Part shown: positions 22,325 through 32,420 of the stretch, one piece after another | Layout of the letters: every line of letters begins with the position of its first letter | Numbering within the stretch: position 1 is the first letter of the stretch | Source of the DNA: Albugo candida | Taxonomy: Eukaryota; Oomycota; Peronosporomycetes; Albuginales; Albuginaceae | Direction of reading: 5' to 3' | Length of the DNA: 64,000 nucleotides | Assembly (NCBI GenBank): GCA_905220665.1 | Contig: CAJNAR010000160.1 | Location: 248,001-312,000, forward strand | Position numbers and translations under genes: made by a program | Notes under the pieces: model-generated | Database searches by the model: none | Told to the model about the DNA's origin: nothing | Seen by the model: only the letters and a program-made list of their open reading frames with translations

Positions 22325-25229
22325 CTAAAGGAGAATCTTACGCAAGACATTCTTCAGCGCCACACTTACATCCCGATTCGCTGTGCGGATAGCCAACTGA
22401 TACGAATTCATTGCGTCGATTTCCACGCGAACGATACATCCAATTGAGACTTTATCGCCATTCGGACCTAATGTTCCTGTACGGAAGGTTCCCGCGACGC
22501 ACAATTGGTTGTCGGTGGATCCCTGCATGACGGAAGGAGTAAGGAAAGGGAATGAGAAGAGGATTTCTTACCTCTACAAGCGCGAATTTGATGTCTTCTG
22601 TGAGATTGCGTCGAATTTGCATCGTATCGATCGTGATGGAGCTCTTCCACGAGTCGTATTGCTCACGATCTTGACCTTCTAACGCTTGCCAACGCGTAAG
22701 GAAATCGTGTCGGGGTAATTGAACAGGCTCTATGAAGGATGTAACGTGGCAGGGAAGACGCATTTCGTACGCGTAAAGTCTTCCATTGCATGTGAATGAA
22801 ACCTTTAGCGTTGGCGCATCGTGAAATGGAGCCATACATTCCATCATAAGCTGCTGGACGATTTGCTGTTTGGATGCGAGTTGGGAAGCCATTGGATCGG
22901 TTTGCATTCGAAATGCGTTATTCGATACGCCGCACTTTGAGGTATCGATTTCCACTTGGAAAGACGTTAACGAATGAGCGCATTTGTTGCCGTAAAAGAT
23001 TCCCAAACGACATTGTGGAGGTCGATACTCTTGTTTCACTCCAATTTGGAGGAATTCATTCTCTAAGAGAACTCCTTGCGCATTCAATAAGAGATTGCGA
23101 TACCATTCCGATACTTTGGCTGATGTGACAGCATCGAACCCAACTGCATGCTGAGGCGCCGGAGGTGCATCTCCAAAGACATCGAGGAGGTCGGAGACAG
23201 GATTGGCACTTCGAATGACTTCTTTGGAGGTTGCAGTGGAGTTGGAAGTGCCGAGTTTAGCGCCGCTGACAGGTTGGACCGAGTCGAGAGAGAGTAGATC
23301 CACGTGATTTGATTGCTGAGAGGATGTGTCATTGTCTCTAATTCGGTCGGTTTCGATAGAGTTGCTGGCGATTTTGTTTTCTTCACCGACTGCTGCTTTC
23401 TGCTGATTACGAAGACGTAAGATCAAGGCGGATTCGCGATTCTCGGGGAATATTGGCATCGGCTCTAGCACTTTTTTCATTAGATCGTCGCCAATTTGAT
23501 CCAAGCAAAAGTACTCGCACGCCCGTTGCTGTATTTCCAAGTCCATATTGCTCGAACATTGTTTGAACACATCTAAAATCAATGGACGTATCTCATCGTA
23601 CAAGTTTTCCATCTTGACAAACGCTGAGAGAATGAGACAACGCGTTGGAATTGATGACACCATAAAGTGTTTGTGAAGCAATTGGAACTGTTTTTCACTT
23701 GACATGTCAGGCAACTCGCATATCAAATACCCAAATTCGCCGAGAACATATGCTCCAAACTTAGCAGTTGTCTCGTCAATGTGTTTGGGCTCTAAGGCGC
23801 GGAACATCACTTCAGCCGCATACTTTTGTAATTCTTCTTTGTTGGTGACAATTTGAACCACGCGGTGCCATACATCGTCGGGAACTTGTGATCCAGCGAT
23901 CGTGATGAGTTGAAGAACAGTGTCCACATACCACCGGAGGTTCTTGGCGTACTTTTCAGCCAAAATGGCGGCTTTCAATACGATTTCTTCGCGAATCGCT
24001 CCCTCAGCAACGGGTAAATAATTGACGAGCTCATTGACGATTTCCAGTGCGTTTTCAGTATCACACATGGAAAATAAGAGATCCAATGCTCTTCGACGAA
24101 TGGAATTGTCGGCATCTTTGAGAGAGAAGAGAACTGTGTCTTTGTGTGCTTTGACAGCATTCACGTCGCCTTCCAAACGAACGTACCGATACATGGAATC
24201 CAAGCCGATGTAGCGGATATTTGGCTCCGACAGTGAGATGAATCGAGCCAAAAGTTGAATCCCTTGTTCTTTGAGCTGTGGGTCGCTTCGTTTTCCTTGT
24301 GCAATGACCAAATTGACTGTTTCAATCAAAACTGCGAATGCGGCATTATTCTTTGCTCCTTTTCCTGGAAGCGGTCGTGCTAAAATACGATGCAGCACAT
24401 CATTTAATTTAGCGTCCACACTTTTGTCTTTGCTGGCACCAAACTGCTGAAGGATGCGTAATAACTTGACTTGCAACCATGGACATGGAGTGTTGTAATA
24501 CATGTAGTCTCGAGGACACGCTTTGTGGTTGACAAGTGTTCCCAATCGAGTGACGCACACGTCGTAAAGGGAACTCAACTTGGTCGGATGCAAAGACATG
24601 GACGTCTGCAATAAACTGGCTGCTGATGTGACAACACCCAAATGTGTCTCCGACATGAGCGTAACTAAACGTGTCTCAAGATCTTCGACGGGAATCAAGT
24701 CGGGATTTGGGATCAACATACGTCGAACACATAAAGCGGCTTTCTTGCGGACATGAGCGATACTTGCTGAGCTCATGAGAAGGCTGACGACGTCGGGAGA
24801 TAACGCTTCGGAGAATTCACTTCCACCCAAATTTGTGACACAACACAGCGCCAAACATTGATGACTTGCTTCCACAGATTTCAAATCGTTCCGAATCGAA
24901 TTCACAACCAGTGTCATGAGTTCATCGGAGCTTTTCAAAAGGATGGAGCAGCCCAAATAGCCCAAACACTTTTCCGAGTATTTGGTGCTGGATACGAGAT
25001 TGATTACTTGCATATGACCAAAGTCGATGTCGTAGCCCAGCATGAAGATATAGATGAGTTTCCATGCGTATTTCTTCTTGTCGTAAGAATTGAGTTGATG
25101 GTTTTGGGTAAATTTCTGACGGATTTTGCCCAACTCTTTATCCACTCGTTTTTGTTCTTCTTCGTGTGAAGTGCACGAACGCAGCTCACTGATAAAGTTG
25201 TTGAGTCCTCGCGCACTGAACATGGCCAT
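22325..25229 (-). CDS. AP2A: AP-2 complex subunit alpha (alpha-adaptin)
   Basis: Large subunit of the clathrin adaptor AP-2, which selects plasma-membrane cargo for endocytosis. Exon 1 (25229-22572) encodes 886 residues; an intron of 49 bp (22571-22523, GTAAGA...ATGCAG) leads to exon 2 (22522-22325), giving 951 residues. The N-terminus (GLNNFISELRSCTSHEEEQK) and the armadillo trunk (YDIDFGHMQVINLVSS, HLGVVTSAASLL, AIREEIVLKAAILAEKYA) match alpha-adaptin. A Ser/Gly-rich hinge lies at about residues 620-720. The ear begins near SEWYRNLLLNAQG and ends in the spliced exon (AVAGTF-like CVAGTFRTGTLGPNG). Without splicing the frame would end in an unrelated 39-residue tail. The C-terminus is convergent with the ATPase-like gene. 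Confidence 0.93.
22523..22571 (-). other. Intron of AP-2 alpha (49 bp)
   Basis: GT-AG intron in phase 0 between a codon GAG and a codon GGA. Its removal restores the adaptin appendage C-terminus. Size is typical of all introns in this block. Confidence 0.85.
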
Positions 25230-25384
25230 AATTCTTTTTGTCGGCTACAAAAACGCTTTGAGCTTTGAGTGTCGAAATGCCTTTGACTCTGAAAAGACGC
25301 AACGTTTCGAAAAGGCGTTTTGATGAAAAAAAGTTTAGAGGCAAATGAGTTTCAACAGTGACATTTCATAAAAGTTACTTTGAG

Positions 25385-26346
25385 CTACAAAACAAGAGGA
25401 ATTATCGCGCGACGACGAAGTATCTTGTACTCCGTACCGTACGTCTTGATGTAGTTGCGGTGTTTCTTCAGCGCCCATTGTGTCATTTGTAACAAGCCCA
25501 TCAACGTGAACACGTAGCTGTAGAAGATTTGTGTCAAGATGCAAAATCCAATCCAGCCCATTACTTCGAACGTGTAATTGGGGCATGATACGAGTGCAAA
25601 CAACGGGCCTTTGGGTATTGGACGAGCATGCGAACCATCTTTTGGTCGTAAGGAGCGAAGTTGGAGATGTACGGCCAAGTTGAGTATTTCTGAAAGTAGA
25701 AATACAAGCAGACCAAACTGAATCTGAAGTTGATTGGATGGACTTTGGTAAAGAGGATGACATAAGGGATAGCCGATAGCTGCTCCAAAACACCAGTAAT
25801 AAGCACAGTTTTTGAATAAATTAAACATGGGCATGGTCGCATGACTGAAGCGGTGCACGAAGAGAGTTTCCAGCTCTCGTTTTATGAAATGAGTATTCCA
25901 GCAAATAATTCCCAAACGTGCGGTAGTATTGAAATATTTTTGATTGGATTGGTCACCGTAGATCCACCAAGGACGATATGAGTACAGCAATACAATCAGA
26001 AGCGGTCCAAGGTATTCGAGGATGAATACTGTTCGGTAACCGATTTGCGGTCCCAAGTCTTTAAATACCAATTCCGAGCCATTTTGTACTCCCATCGATT
26101 TCAAAGGCTTCATATCGTCCATCAAAGGCTAAGATTGAATTATAATACAAGGAAGTTCGATTTGAAATACACGCCCGTTACCTTTAAGTCATCTCCATTT
26201 CGTAGCTTGTAAGATTGCCGATGATAGCTGACATTATGCAGCTTTTGGAATTTACTCTTTAAATCTTTGAGAGAACAGGAATCGCTGACATCAAGAGCGC
26301 CAAAATCGCGGGATTTTTTCCCGATCTTCACAATCTTAAGTTCCAT
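25385..26346 (-). CDS. TECR: Very-long-chain enoyl-CoA reductase (TECR/Tsc13)
   Basis: ER membrane enzyme of the last step of the very-long-chain fatty acid elongation cycle, reducing trans-2-enoyl-CoA with NADPH. Exon 1 (26346-26182, 55 codons) encodes the ubiquitin-like N-terminal domain typical of the family (MELKIVKIG). A 53-bp intron (26181-26129) follows. Exon 2 (26128-25385) encodes the steroid 5-alpha-reductase-type membrane domain: FKDLGPQIGYRTVFILEYLG, the KRELETLFVHRFSHATMP motif, and the C-terminal CPNYTFEVMGWIGF and KKHRNYIKTYG. Total 302 residues, against about 308 for human TECR. The start is the Met that opens the ubiquitin-like domain. It is 156 bp downstream of the AP-2 alpha start, same strand, and divergent from the PAC1-like gene. 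Confidence 0.93.
26129..26181 (-). other. Intron of TECR (53 bp)
   Basis: GTAACG...CTTAG, phase 0, between the ubiquitin-like domain and the membrane domain. Unspliced, the first exon frame stops 13 codons later. Confidence 0.85.
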
Positions 26347-26588
26347 GTGTCTCAAAAACGAAGAATCTGAGCCTTTGGCGAATAAATAGCCAATCCATGT
26401 TGAGCATTGCGATCGACCAGTAAATATGGCAATATCGTTGCGTTTTCCAGAGGAAGCGATTCTCAGGTGCCTATAATCGCTGCAAATTGTACAGAAGCTT
26501 GACACTCTGATATGTGCACGTTAGTTCTCGTGCTTTTGATGTGACCGAGGAGCTGGATTTTCTCAACGAAAAAGGAGTCCCAGAGACA

Positions 26589-27505
26589 ATGCAATCGGAC
26601 ACTCCAAAAGCCTTTATGCGGGTATGCCACAATCTCAATACTGTTCCAAATCGAGCGCCGAATCATTGAATCGCATTTAGTGGAATTGTCAATTGCGTCA
26701 AGCACAATCGACAAAATTTGTAAATTCGAAGCTCGTTGCAAAATCGCTTCTTGTAGCAGCACCAGGAAGTGCACAGCACTTAATGCAGGCGATCGTGACT
26801 TCTGGTGAATGGAATGCAATTGGAGCAATCGTTGTCACGAGTTTGTTACCCGTACGATTTTGTCGATAGCTTTTCAATATCAAATAATGAGCTTTTCGTT
26901 GCAGGCACATATCCAGCTAAAGGATCCGAGCCTTACGTGTGGATGCACAGTCTACTCGTCGCATTCAATCCACGACGCTGCTTTTGGTGACTTGATTGTA
27001 ATCATCTGTGCTCAAGAGATCCCAAATGACGCGATGTACGTCTGGCTCAAAGCGATTCAGAATCATTTTCAATCAGATGAAATCCTTTGCTTGGATTCGC
27101 ATCTGCGAACGATTTATTCCACGCACGAAGAAAATTTGAGTGACACCGCCGTGATGAAAATGCTCTTTTCCTCAGCGACGAAAAGTGGTGATCTTTGTTC
27201 ACAAGGAGCCTCTTTTCCCATCTTTCAAACTCCGCAGTTTGTGACTGGTGTCTCCGCTGCTCTATTGACACATGTAAGAGCTGTACGTGTCATTCTCGCT
27301 TTACACCGCACTAATTTTTATTTCATAGGGTGAAATCAACAACCGCTGTGTTCGGCTTTACATCTGCACGCATTCTGCATCAACGACAAAGGAAGAGTGT
27401 GTGCGGTGCTTTCTTCCACTTCTACTGTCCCTCAACCTGGAGTCGTGTCAGCACCAGTTCCAAGCACTTTGCGTCGAAGAAGCGCCCCATTTACTATACA
27501 TTTGA
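26589..27505 (+). CDS. PSMG1: Probable proteasome assembly chaperone 1 (PAC1-like)
   Basis: Four exons read in phase 0: 26589-26621, 26681-26851, 26905-27273 and 27329-27505, with introns of 59, 53 and 55 bp. The 249-residue product resembles PSMG1, the PAC1-PAC2 chaperone that helps build the 20S alpha ring. It has an LLVAAPGSA strand, SGEWNAIGAIVVTSLLP, a paired-Cys strand (TCGCTVYSS), a VWLKAIQNHF helix, then FQTPQFVTGVSAALL and VRLYICTHSA, in the order of the mammalian protein (288 residues). The first exon is short, so the start is uncertain. Overall similarity is weak and the name rests on motif order. It is divergent from TECR (242 bp between starts) and convergent with COX20. Confidence 0.55.
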
Positions 27506-27668
27506 TAGCAGCACACTCACTTCCACTTTTTGAATGAGAATGAATGCGCTTTTGATGTGCGCGCGACAGAGAAAATTAAAAAATGAGAGTGAATTTACTT
27601 TCTGTTTACTTCAACTTCAACTTCAACCAACCCCCACGAATGCTCTCAATAAAAGACTCTTGATTGTT

Positions 27669-28021
27669 TTACTTGCGTTCGTCATTGGGTTTGAGCACTT
27701 GAGAGCGGTTAAATTCGGGTTCTTTGTCGTTGAGTGCCTGTTGCATTTGCCTTATTTGCTGTAGTGTTCCTAGATACGTTGCCCGGCAGATGAACCTAGT
27801 AACATCACTCGTAAGTGCGGCTGGTTCCCATTGCTTTATTCTTACCAGCTTCCGGCGGCCGCTACACCGAAAGATGTGATCGCATAGTCACACGCTTTAC
27901 GGACGTGACGTGTTGTACGGTATTGATGTAATCCGACAAGTGTGCCACAAGCGATTCCCCACATCATACCCGAGCGAAAACACGGAGGATTGTGAAGTAG
28001 CTCGCGGTTGGTCGGCGTCAT
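27669..28021 (-). CDS. COX20: Cytochrome c oxidase assembly protein COX20
   Basis: Mitochondrial inner-membrane protein that stabilises newly made COX2 during copper loading and complex IV assembly. Exon 1 is 28021-27846 and exon 2 27795-27669, with an intron of 50 bp in phase 2; the product is 100 residues. The signature is the N-terminal NPPCFRSGMMWGIACGTLVG followed by RHVRKACDYAITSF, corresponding to the family's PCFR-type start, first membrane helix, charged loop and second helix. The spliced tail (QQIRQMQQALNDKEPEFN) is a polar helix, as in homologues. The start chosen is the first true ATG. It is divergent from SDHAF1 with 63 bp between start codons. Confidence 0.8.
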
Positions 28022-28084
28022 TGCCGTCACGCACCTAAGAATTGTTGTTATGTACGTTTTGATGCGATCAAGTACGGATTAAGG
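28022..28084. promoter_or_regulatory. Putative bidirectional promoter COX20/SDHAF1
   Basis: Only 63 bp separate the two start codons on opposite strands, so both transcripts must start inside this spacer or inside the opposite gene. The sequence is unremarkable and AT-rich near 28040-28050. The shared promoter is inferred from spacing. Confidence 0.45.
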
Positions 28085-28434
28085 ATGATGAATCGACCGC
28101 ATTCCGGACTGCAAAAACAAGTACTGCAACTGTACAAATTACTTCTAAAAGCAGCGAAACGGAAAGATCAGGGTGCAGAGAATCAAGGAGGAACTACATA
28201 TCGCTATGTCCGCGAGCGTTTTCGTGAGAATGTAAGGATGTACTTGTCACAAAAACTTGGTCTGAGTGCTGGTGTCTTACCTTATTTGAGGCGGAAAGCG
28301 TTGACCGATCGGATTTTGCCAAAATTGAGTATTTATTGCGGAAAGGAGACCGTGATTTGAAAATGGTTGATCGTATTAAATCAGCGAACTTTACACGAGT
28401 CCGACCGCATTTCAACAAGCCGGAAACTCTATAA
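28085..28434 (+). CDS. SDHAF1: Succinate dehydrogenase assembly factor 1 (SDHAF1, LYR family)
   Basis: Exons 28085-28231 and 28291-28434 with a 59-bp intron (GTAAGG...TTTGAG), phase 0; 96 residues. The N-terminal SGLQKQVLQLYKLLLKAA contains the LYK variant of the L-Y-R tripeptide used by LYR proteins to contact the Fe-S transfer machinery. After splicing, the chain continues VDRSDFAKIEYLLRKGDRDL, the second conserved SDHAF1 block with the R-K-G-x-R type motif. SDHAF1 promotes Fe-S insertion into the SDHB subunit of complex II in mitochondria. Unspliced, the reading would run into an unrelated tail. Start could be 28085 or 28088. Convergent with the SNARE gene. Confidence 0.85.
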
Positions 28435-28515
28435 TGCAGATACAATTACTCTAAATACAAGCAAGCTATGCTGTTGTTTTTGTTTCTGTGGGCGATGGTT
28501 TGTTGCATGTTTACT

Positions 28516-29190
28516 TTACACAACATAAAGGGTTACCAAAATCGCGATGAGTATAACCACAATCACATACAACTTGCAAGACTACAATAACGAAGATTAA
28601 CTCATTCCTTTCGTGTTTCGTAAATAACTTACCTTTTTCTTTTGTGCATTCACTTCACGTGCAATAAGTTCCTCTCGCTCTAAATCTGCTTGTGCTTGAT
28701 CCATTCGCTACAATTCATCGGCTAAGTACGGCTTCACTCGTAATAGTAGACGACTTACATTTCCGAGATCATCGATGATCGCATTCTGCTCTACAACCTC
28801 ACCATTGATGGCATTCGCATGATTCTTCAATCCTTTGACTCCAGTGTGTATTTGATCGAGCACGTTGTCTTGATCGGACATCTGTGCATTCTTGCGCTGT
28901 TCGTATTCCTGCGCGCTCATGTTCTGATAATCTATCTCGCCATCCGAATCGAGAGAGCTACTATTGTGGTACATTGGATGATCTTGTCTTCCCATTCTCG
29001 CTAATGCATTTATATTTTCGTTTGTAAGTGTACCGTGATCGTTACCGATTCTACCACGGGTACGGGTTGACGAAGCTAAGAGCCAATCCGAAGGAACGTG
29101 GATATATGTACCCCTAGTATTCGCACTTTTTACCAATAGATAGAGACTACATCTGCCATTTCTGACACGGTTGTCTACCCACTTTATCAT
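28516..29190 (-). CDS. Qc-SNARE (syntaxin-8-like)
   Basis: Exons 29190-28759, 28707-28633 and 28581-28516, introns 51 and 51 bp, 190 residues. The SNARE helix runs from MSDQDNVLDQIHTGVKGLKN; the zero-layer Gln lies in VVEQNAIIDDLGN. Splicing continues it with RMDQAQADLERE, a lysine-rich juxtamembrane stretch and the C-terminal membrane anchor LYVIVVILIAILVTLYVV. A single C-terminal anchor and Q at the zero layer define a Q-SNARE; the sequence around the layer is closest to Qc types such as syntaxin-8 or Bet1-like proteins. The N-terminal 60 residues are not family-like, so an upstream exon or a later start is possible. Divergent from SFT2 with 137 bp between starts: both act in endosome/Golgi traffic. 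Confidence 0.78.
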
Positions 29191-29327
29191 TGCATACTTA
29201 AATTACCTCCACAATCTTGTGCTAGTAATCATAGTCGTGTAAATTAATAAGTCGGCTGAATGGGCACAGCGAATCCTATCTTTGGCAAACCAGGTTTCCG
29301 TAGAAAGTTGGGCGACTTAAAGCTACC

Positions 29328-29985
29328 ATGGATCATATCAAAGTCATCATGGGCGGATCGGCAGTGACAGACAGCATGAGTGGAACCGATTCGTCCGCAT
29401 CGATGTGTCCCACGCTATCCAAAACACAGCGACTTGTTGGATTTGCTGTTTGTTTTGTTGCTGGGTACATAATCAGCTTCGGGGTACACACATATGTAGT
29501 CGCTGTTGCCAGTTTATAACCTCTAAACTTCAGTCGACATTCGCTCTTTTGGTTGGGAATACGAGTGGTGCAACTTTCGGGATTACGTATTCAGTCGGAA
29601 ACGTATTGGCTTTGTGCGGGTACGGATATTAACGAATCAGTGCTCGTCCTGCTTCTAATGTGAGAATAGTTCTGGGTTCCTGGCTGGTCCAAAACAGCAA
29701 TTGAAGCTGATGATGACGCCCGTAAGAAGAGTGGCAGCAGCGATGTATGTTGGAATGATAGTTGTCGTCCTGGTCGTAGCTTGTGCGGTGAGAGTGCTCC
29801 ACTCCATTTCCTTCAACCATCCTAAATCTGTATGACAGGCGCCTAATCTAGGCGGACTGGTCCTATTCCTCGTGTTGATTCAGTTTCTCACCGCCATATG
29901 GTACACTGCGACTTACATTCCCTTTGGTCAGCGTGTCATCAAGAGGGTATTAGGGAATGTTTGCGGTGTTTCTGACGCTTTCTGA
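29328..29985 (+). CDS. SFT2: SFT2-family vesicle transport membrane protein
   Basis: Four exons (29328-29483, 29534-29619, 29670-29787, 29839-29985) with introns of 50, 50 and 51 bp give 168 residues. The four-helix pattern is that of SFT2/GOT1-type Golgi proteins: KTQRLVGFAVCFVAGYIISFG, FGITYSVGNVLALCGSGFLAG with the conserved T/Y-x-x-G-N and F-L-x-G-P-x-x-Q-L motifs (GPKQQLKLMMTPVRR), MYVGMIVVVLVVACA, and IWYTATYIPFG. The last matches the family's W-Y-x-x-S/T-Y-I-P-x-x-R/Q segment. SFT2 acts in fusion of retrograde vesicles with the late Golgi. Every splice junction is GT-AG and keeps frame. Confidence 0.88.
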
Positions 29986-30257
29986 GTGATTGTTAGTAAT
30001 GAAAATAATGTAAAATGAGTTGTAGGATGACTATATTCAGGGTAGAGAAAGAATGAAAAGTCGGGTTATAGTATTTGTTGGGAAGAATTGGGTGCTTCTA
30101 AGGAGTCAATGTTCTCCGTTAGGCGATGTATTTTACGCGAGAAACATATCAATAATACGTGTCGTATTTCATCAAATGGGTGAATACGTGGTCATAAACG
30201 CATTATAAATGACTTCTAGTTACTCATTATTCAAATTACTTCGATCAACACTCAATC

Positions 30258-30701
30258 ATGAAAATGCAACTCATCGTCCTCTCTGCTATTATGGCGATTT
30301 CCTCAGCGCGCAACTTACAGGGAAAAGTTCTGGGGGACACTGTAGCTTCAGCCGATCCCAAATCTAGTAACGCCGGTTCTTCCAATCCGCCCCTTGGAAG
30401 CAGCAAATTGGCGAAAAATGACACCGAAGAGGAAAAAGGAAGTGATTCTCACTCGGTTGACAAATCCAAGGACCACGTCCACACACCAGGGGATGGCCAC
30501 GACCACACACCAGGGGATGGCCACGACCACACACCAGGGGATGGCCACGACCATTCACCGACAACTTCGAATACCGACACCAAGGATGGAAGCTCGTCAA
30601 GTGGGCATTCAGGCACTCCTGCTTCATCTGCCGCCCTTATCTCGGTTCAACTTGCATTTTCGGTGGCAATGGGCGCAAGCATCCTCAGCGCTTTCCTGTA
30701 G
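30258..30701 (+). CDS. Histidine-rich secreted, probably GPI-anchored protein
   Basis: The 147-residue product has a clear signal peptide (MKMQLIVLSAIMAISSA), a Ser/Asn/Gly-rich middle and three perfect octapeptide repeats H-T-P-G-D-G-H-D. A Ser/Gly/Thr stretch follows, with a hydrophobic C-terminal tail (ALISVQLAFSVAMG...) directly at the stop. Signal peptide, Ser-rich ectodomain and hydrophobic end without a cytoplasmic tail is the GPI-anchored pattern. The His/Asp repeats suggest metal or charged-surface binding, which is inference. Intronless, tail-to-tail with the Rab gene. No known domain recognised. Confidence 0.75.
   Translation: MKMQLIVLSAIMAISSARNLQGKVLGDTVASADPKSSNAGSSNPPLGSSKLAKNDTEEEKGSDSHSVDKSKDHVHTPGDGHDHTPGDGHDHTPGDGHDHSPTTSNTDTKDGSSSSGHSGTPASSAALISVQLAFSVAMGASILSAFL
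30480..30551 (+). repeat. Three tandem 24-bp repeats
   Basis: Three copies of the 24-bp unit beginning CACACACCAGGGGATGG encode H-T-P-G-D-G-H-D each. The copies are identical at the nucleotide level, implying recent expansion or homogenisation, and the unit length keeps frame. Confidence 0.92.
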
Positions 30702-30890
30702 TTTGTACATTTTTTTTCATATAGAAACTGCAATACAACTTTGATTCTCCTTCAATTCTTTATATTTTTTTGACACTAGCCTTAGTGCCGTGTATCTTTG
30801 ACAAATAGCAGCTGTCATTTGGATGAAACATCTCACAATCCACAGTTAAATTGATACGATTACGACATCCGTTAAGTACTGTTATGACAA

Positions 30891-32420
30891 CTACGATATA
30901 ACGCAGTTTTCTTTGTGCTTCGATCCTTTCAGAATCAGTGATTTCTGAGTGAGTTCCGCTATGAAGCAAACCAAACATTAGTGTGGTACTCGACTCGACT
31001 TTCGGATACAAGCACTCACGATTCACACTCATAATAAGTGCGTCACGAGCAATCGTTTCCAACGCGTCGTTAATGTTTTCTGACGTTTTCGCACTCGTTT
31101 CTGTCGTGAAAAAAACAATCACACACTATTACATTTCCATCAACCTCCACGTACCAATGAATCGACAATTGTATTGCTTTGCAATTGCTTCACCGTCGCG
31201 AGAAGGAACCGAACGGTTACTCAAATCAATCTTATTTCCGACCAGCAACATTGCCGGTAAATGGGGCGATGAAAATTGCCGGATATTGTTCATCCAGTAC
31301 TCGACATCTACGAATTATGGGTTAGTGAAACCTCCACAACTTGATAGTTGGTAGACGCACTGTCAAAGCCGCGTTTATCGGTCACATCGTACACCAACAC
31401 AATTCCATTCGCTCCCTTGTAATATGCTATGCTATTTATTAGTATCCAATCATACGCACTTCCTAGTGTCATACTTGCAGTGATACGATGAAATCGTTCT
31501 TGACCGGCCGTATCCCAAATCTGCAATGTAATATCTTGACCCGCGATAGAAACCTGCCTCAACTTGAAATCGACACTACAACAAGAATCTGTGAGGGAAT
31601 CTTTCATTGAGATATTGGTACCTACCCCGCAGTCGCTAGCATGGAGTCTGAGAATTTATCGCCCGAAAAAACGCGCATAAGACTCGTTTTCCCAACACCA
31701 GAATCGCCGAGCAAAAGAAGCTTCAATTTATGCTTTTTTGGAGGTACAGCTTGATCTGTGGCACACGGTTGTTCGGTGAGGGAACGAGATGACGAAAGCG
31801 GTAACTTGGATGTTGCTTTAAACATTCTCGACTTGAAAAGCGCGGCTTTCGACGCCAAAGACTGAATATAGAGTGAGTGGTGTGCGCGATTACATGCATT
31901 CTGAACGCACCTGCTTGGAATTTCGCTCCATGCTAGATCGTTTCTTCTCATCTTCTTCCATCTGTTTCTCTTCCAATTCTTCTTCTGTCGGTTTCCATGT
32001 ATTTCGACCGTGTGCTACTAAACTTGAATCTAATGAGAGTTGTAACCCTTCCGATAACACATCCAAAGCTTGAGCGGATAAAGCTCCGGTTGGTTGTACC
32101 ACTTTGACTTTGCTTGTCTTTTTATCATCTGGTAATTTGGTTACGTCCACGGGTGTTGATCCTGCCAAGTATACTTTCGATAGTGCTGCGGCACGTTTCG
32201 CGACGTCTTCGTTAGGTTCGCAGTCGCTTTCAGCCTCGTCATTTATAGATGAAAAGCTTTGTGATCGCCTTCTGCACTGTTGGATGCGTGATAATTGCTC
32301 TTCGTCGACAGTATTAGATTCGGGTGATTCATTTGTTTCACCGATGATCGAACGACTGCGAGATCGGCCACGTGAATCGATGGACCGCTCCATTTCGGCT
32401 TCCCATTCGGAATCCGTCAT
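30891..32420 (-). CDS. Rab-type small GTPase with long N-terminal extension
   Basis: Seven exons: 32420-31911, 31861-31626, 31575-31475, 31426-31361, 31307-31155, 31100-31020, 30958-30891; introns 49, 50, 48, 53, 54 and 61 bp. The 404-residue product has about 215 residues before the GTPase domain: Ser/Arg/Asp-rich, with a Glu/Lys coiled-coil-like segment ([16 protein letters not shown]). The GTPase has [47 protein letters not shown] and ETSAK, all canonical for Rabs. Splicing the last intron (GTGAGT...TTCATAG) gives a C-terminal CaaX box C-V-I-S; reading through gives a tail with no prenylation site. Rab subclass is not assigned; a single-Cys CaaX resembles Rab8/Rab18-like proteins. The start is the first ATG, since the upstream codon is not ATG. 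Confidence 0.88.

Noticed and set aside
22452..22571. Unspliced C-terminus of AP-2 alpha
   Set aside because: The read-through tail has no adaptin similarity, while the spliced exon at 22522-22325 gives a proper appendage end.
30348..30627. Minus-strand repeat frames opposite the His-rich protein
   Set aside because: Generated by the 24-bp repeats read antisense; the plus strand has signal peptide and GPI-type tail.
30891..31020. Read-through C-terminus of the Rab gene (stop near 30760)
   Set aside because: A strong GTGAGT donor and CATAG acceptor give a CaaX end; the read-through tail has no prenylation site.
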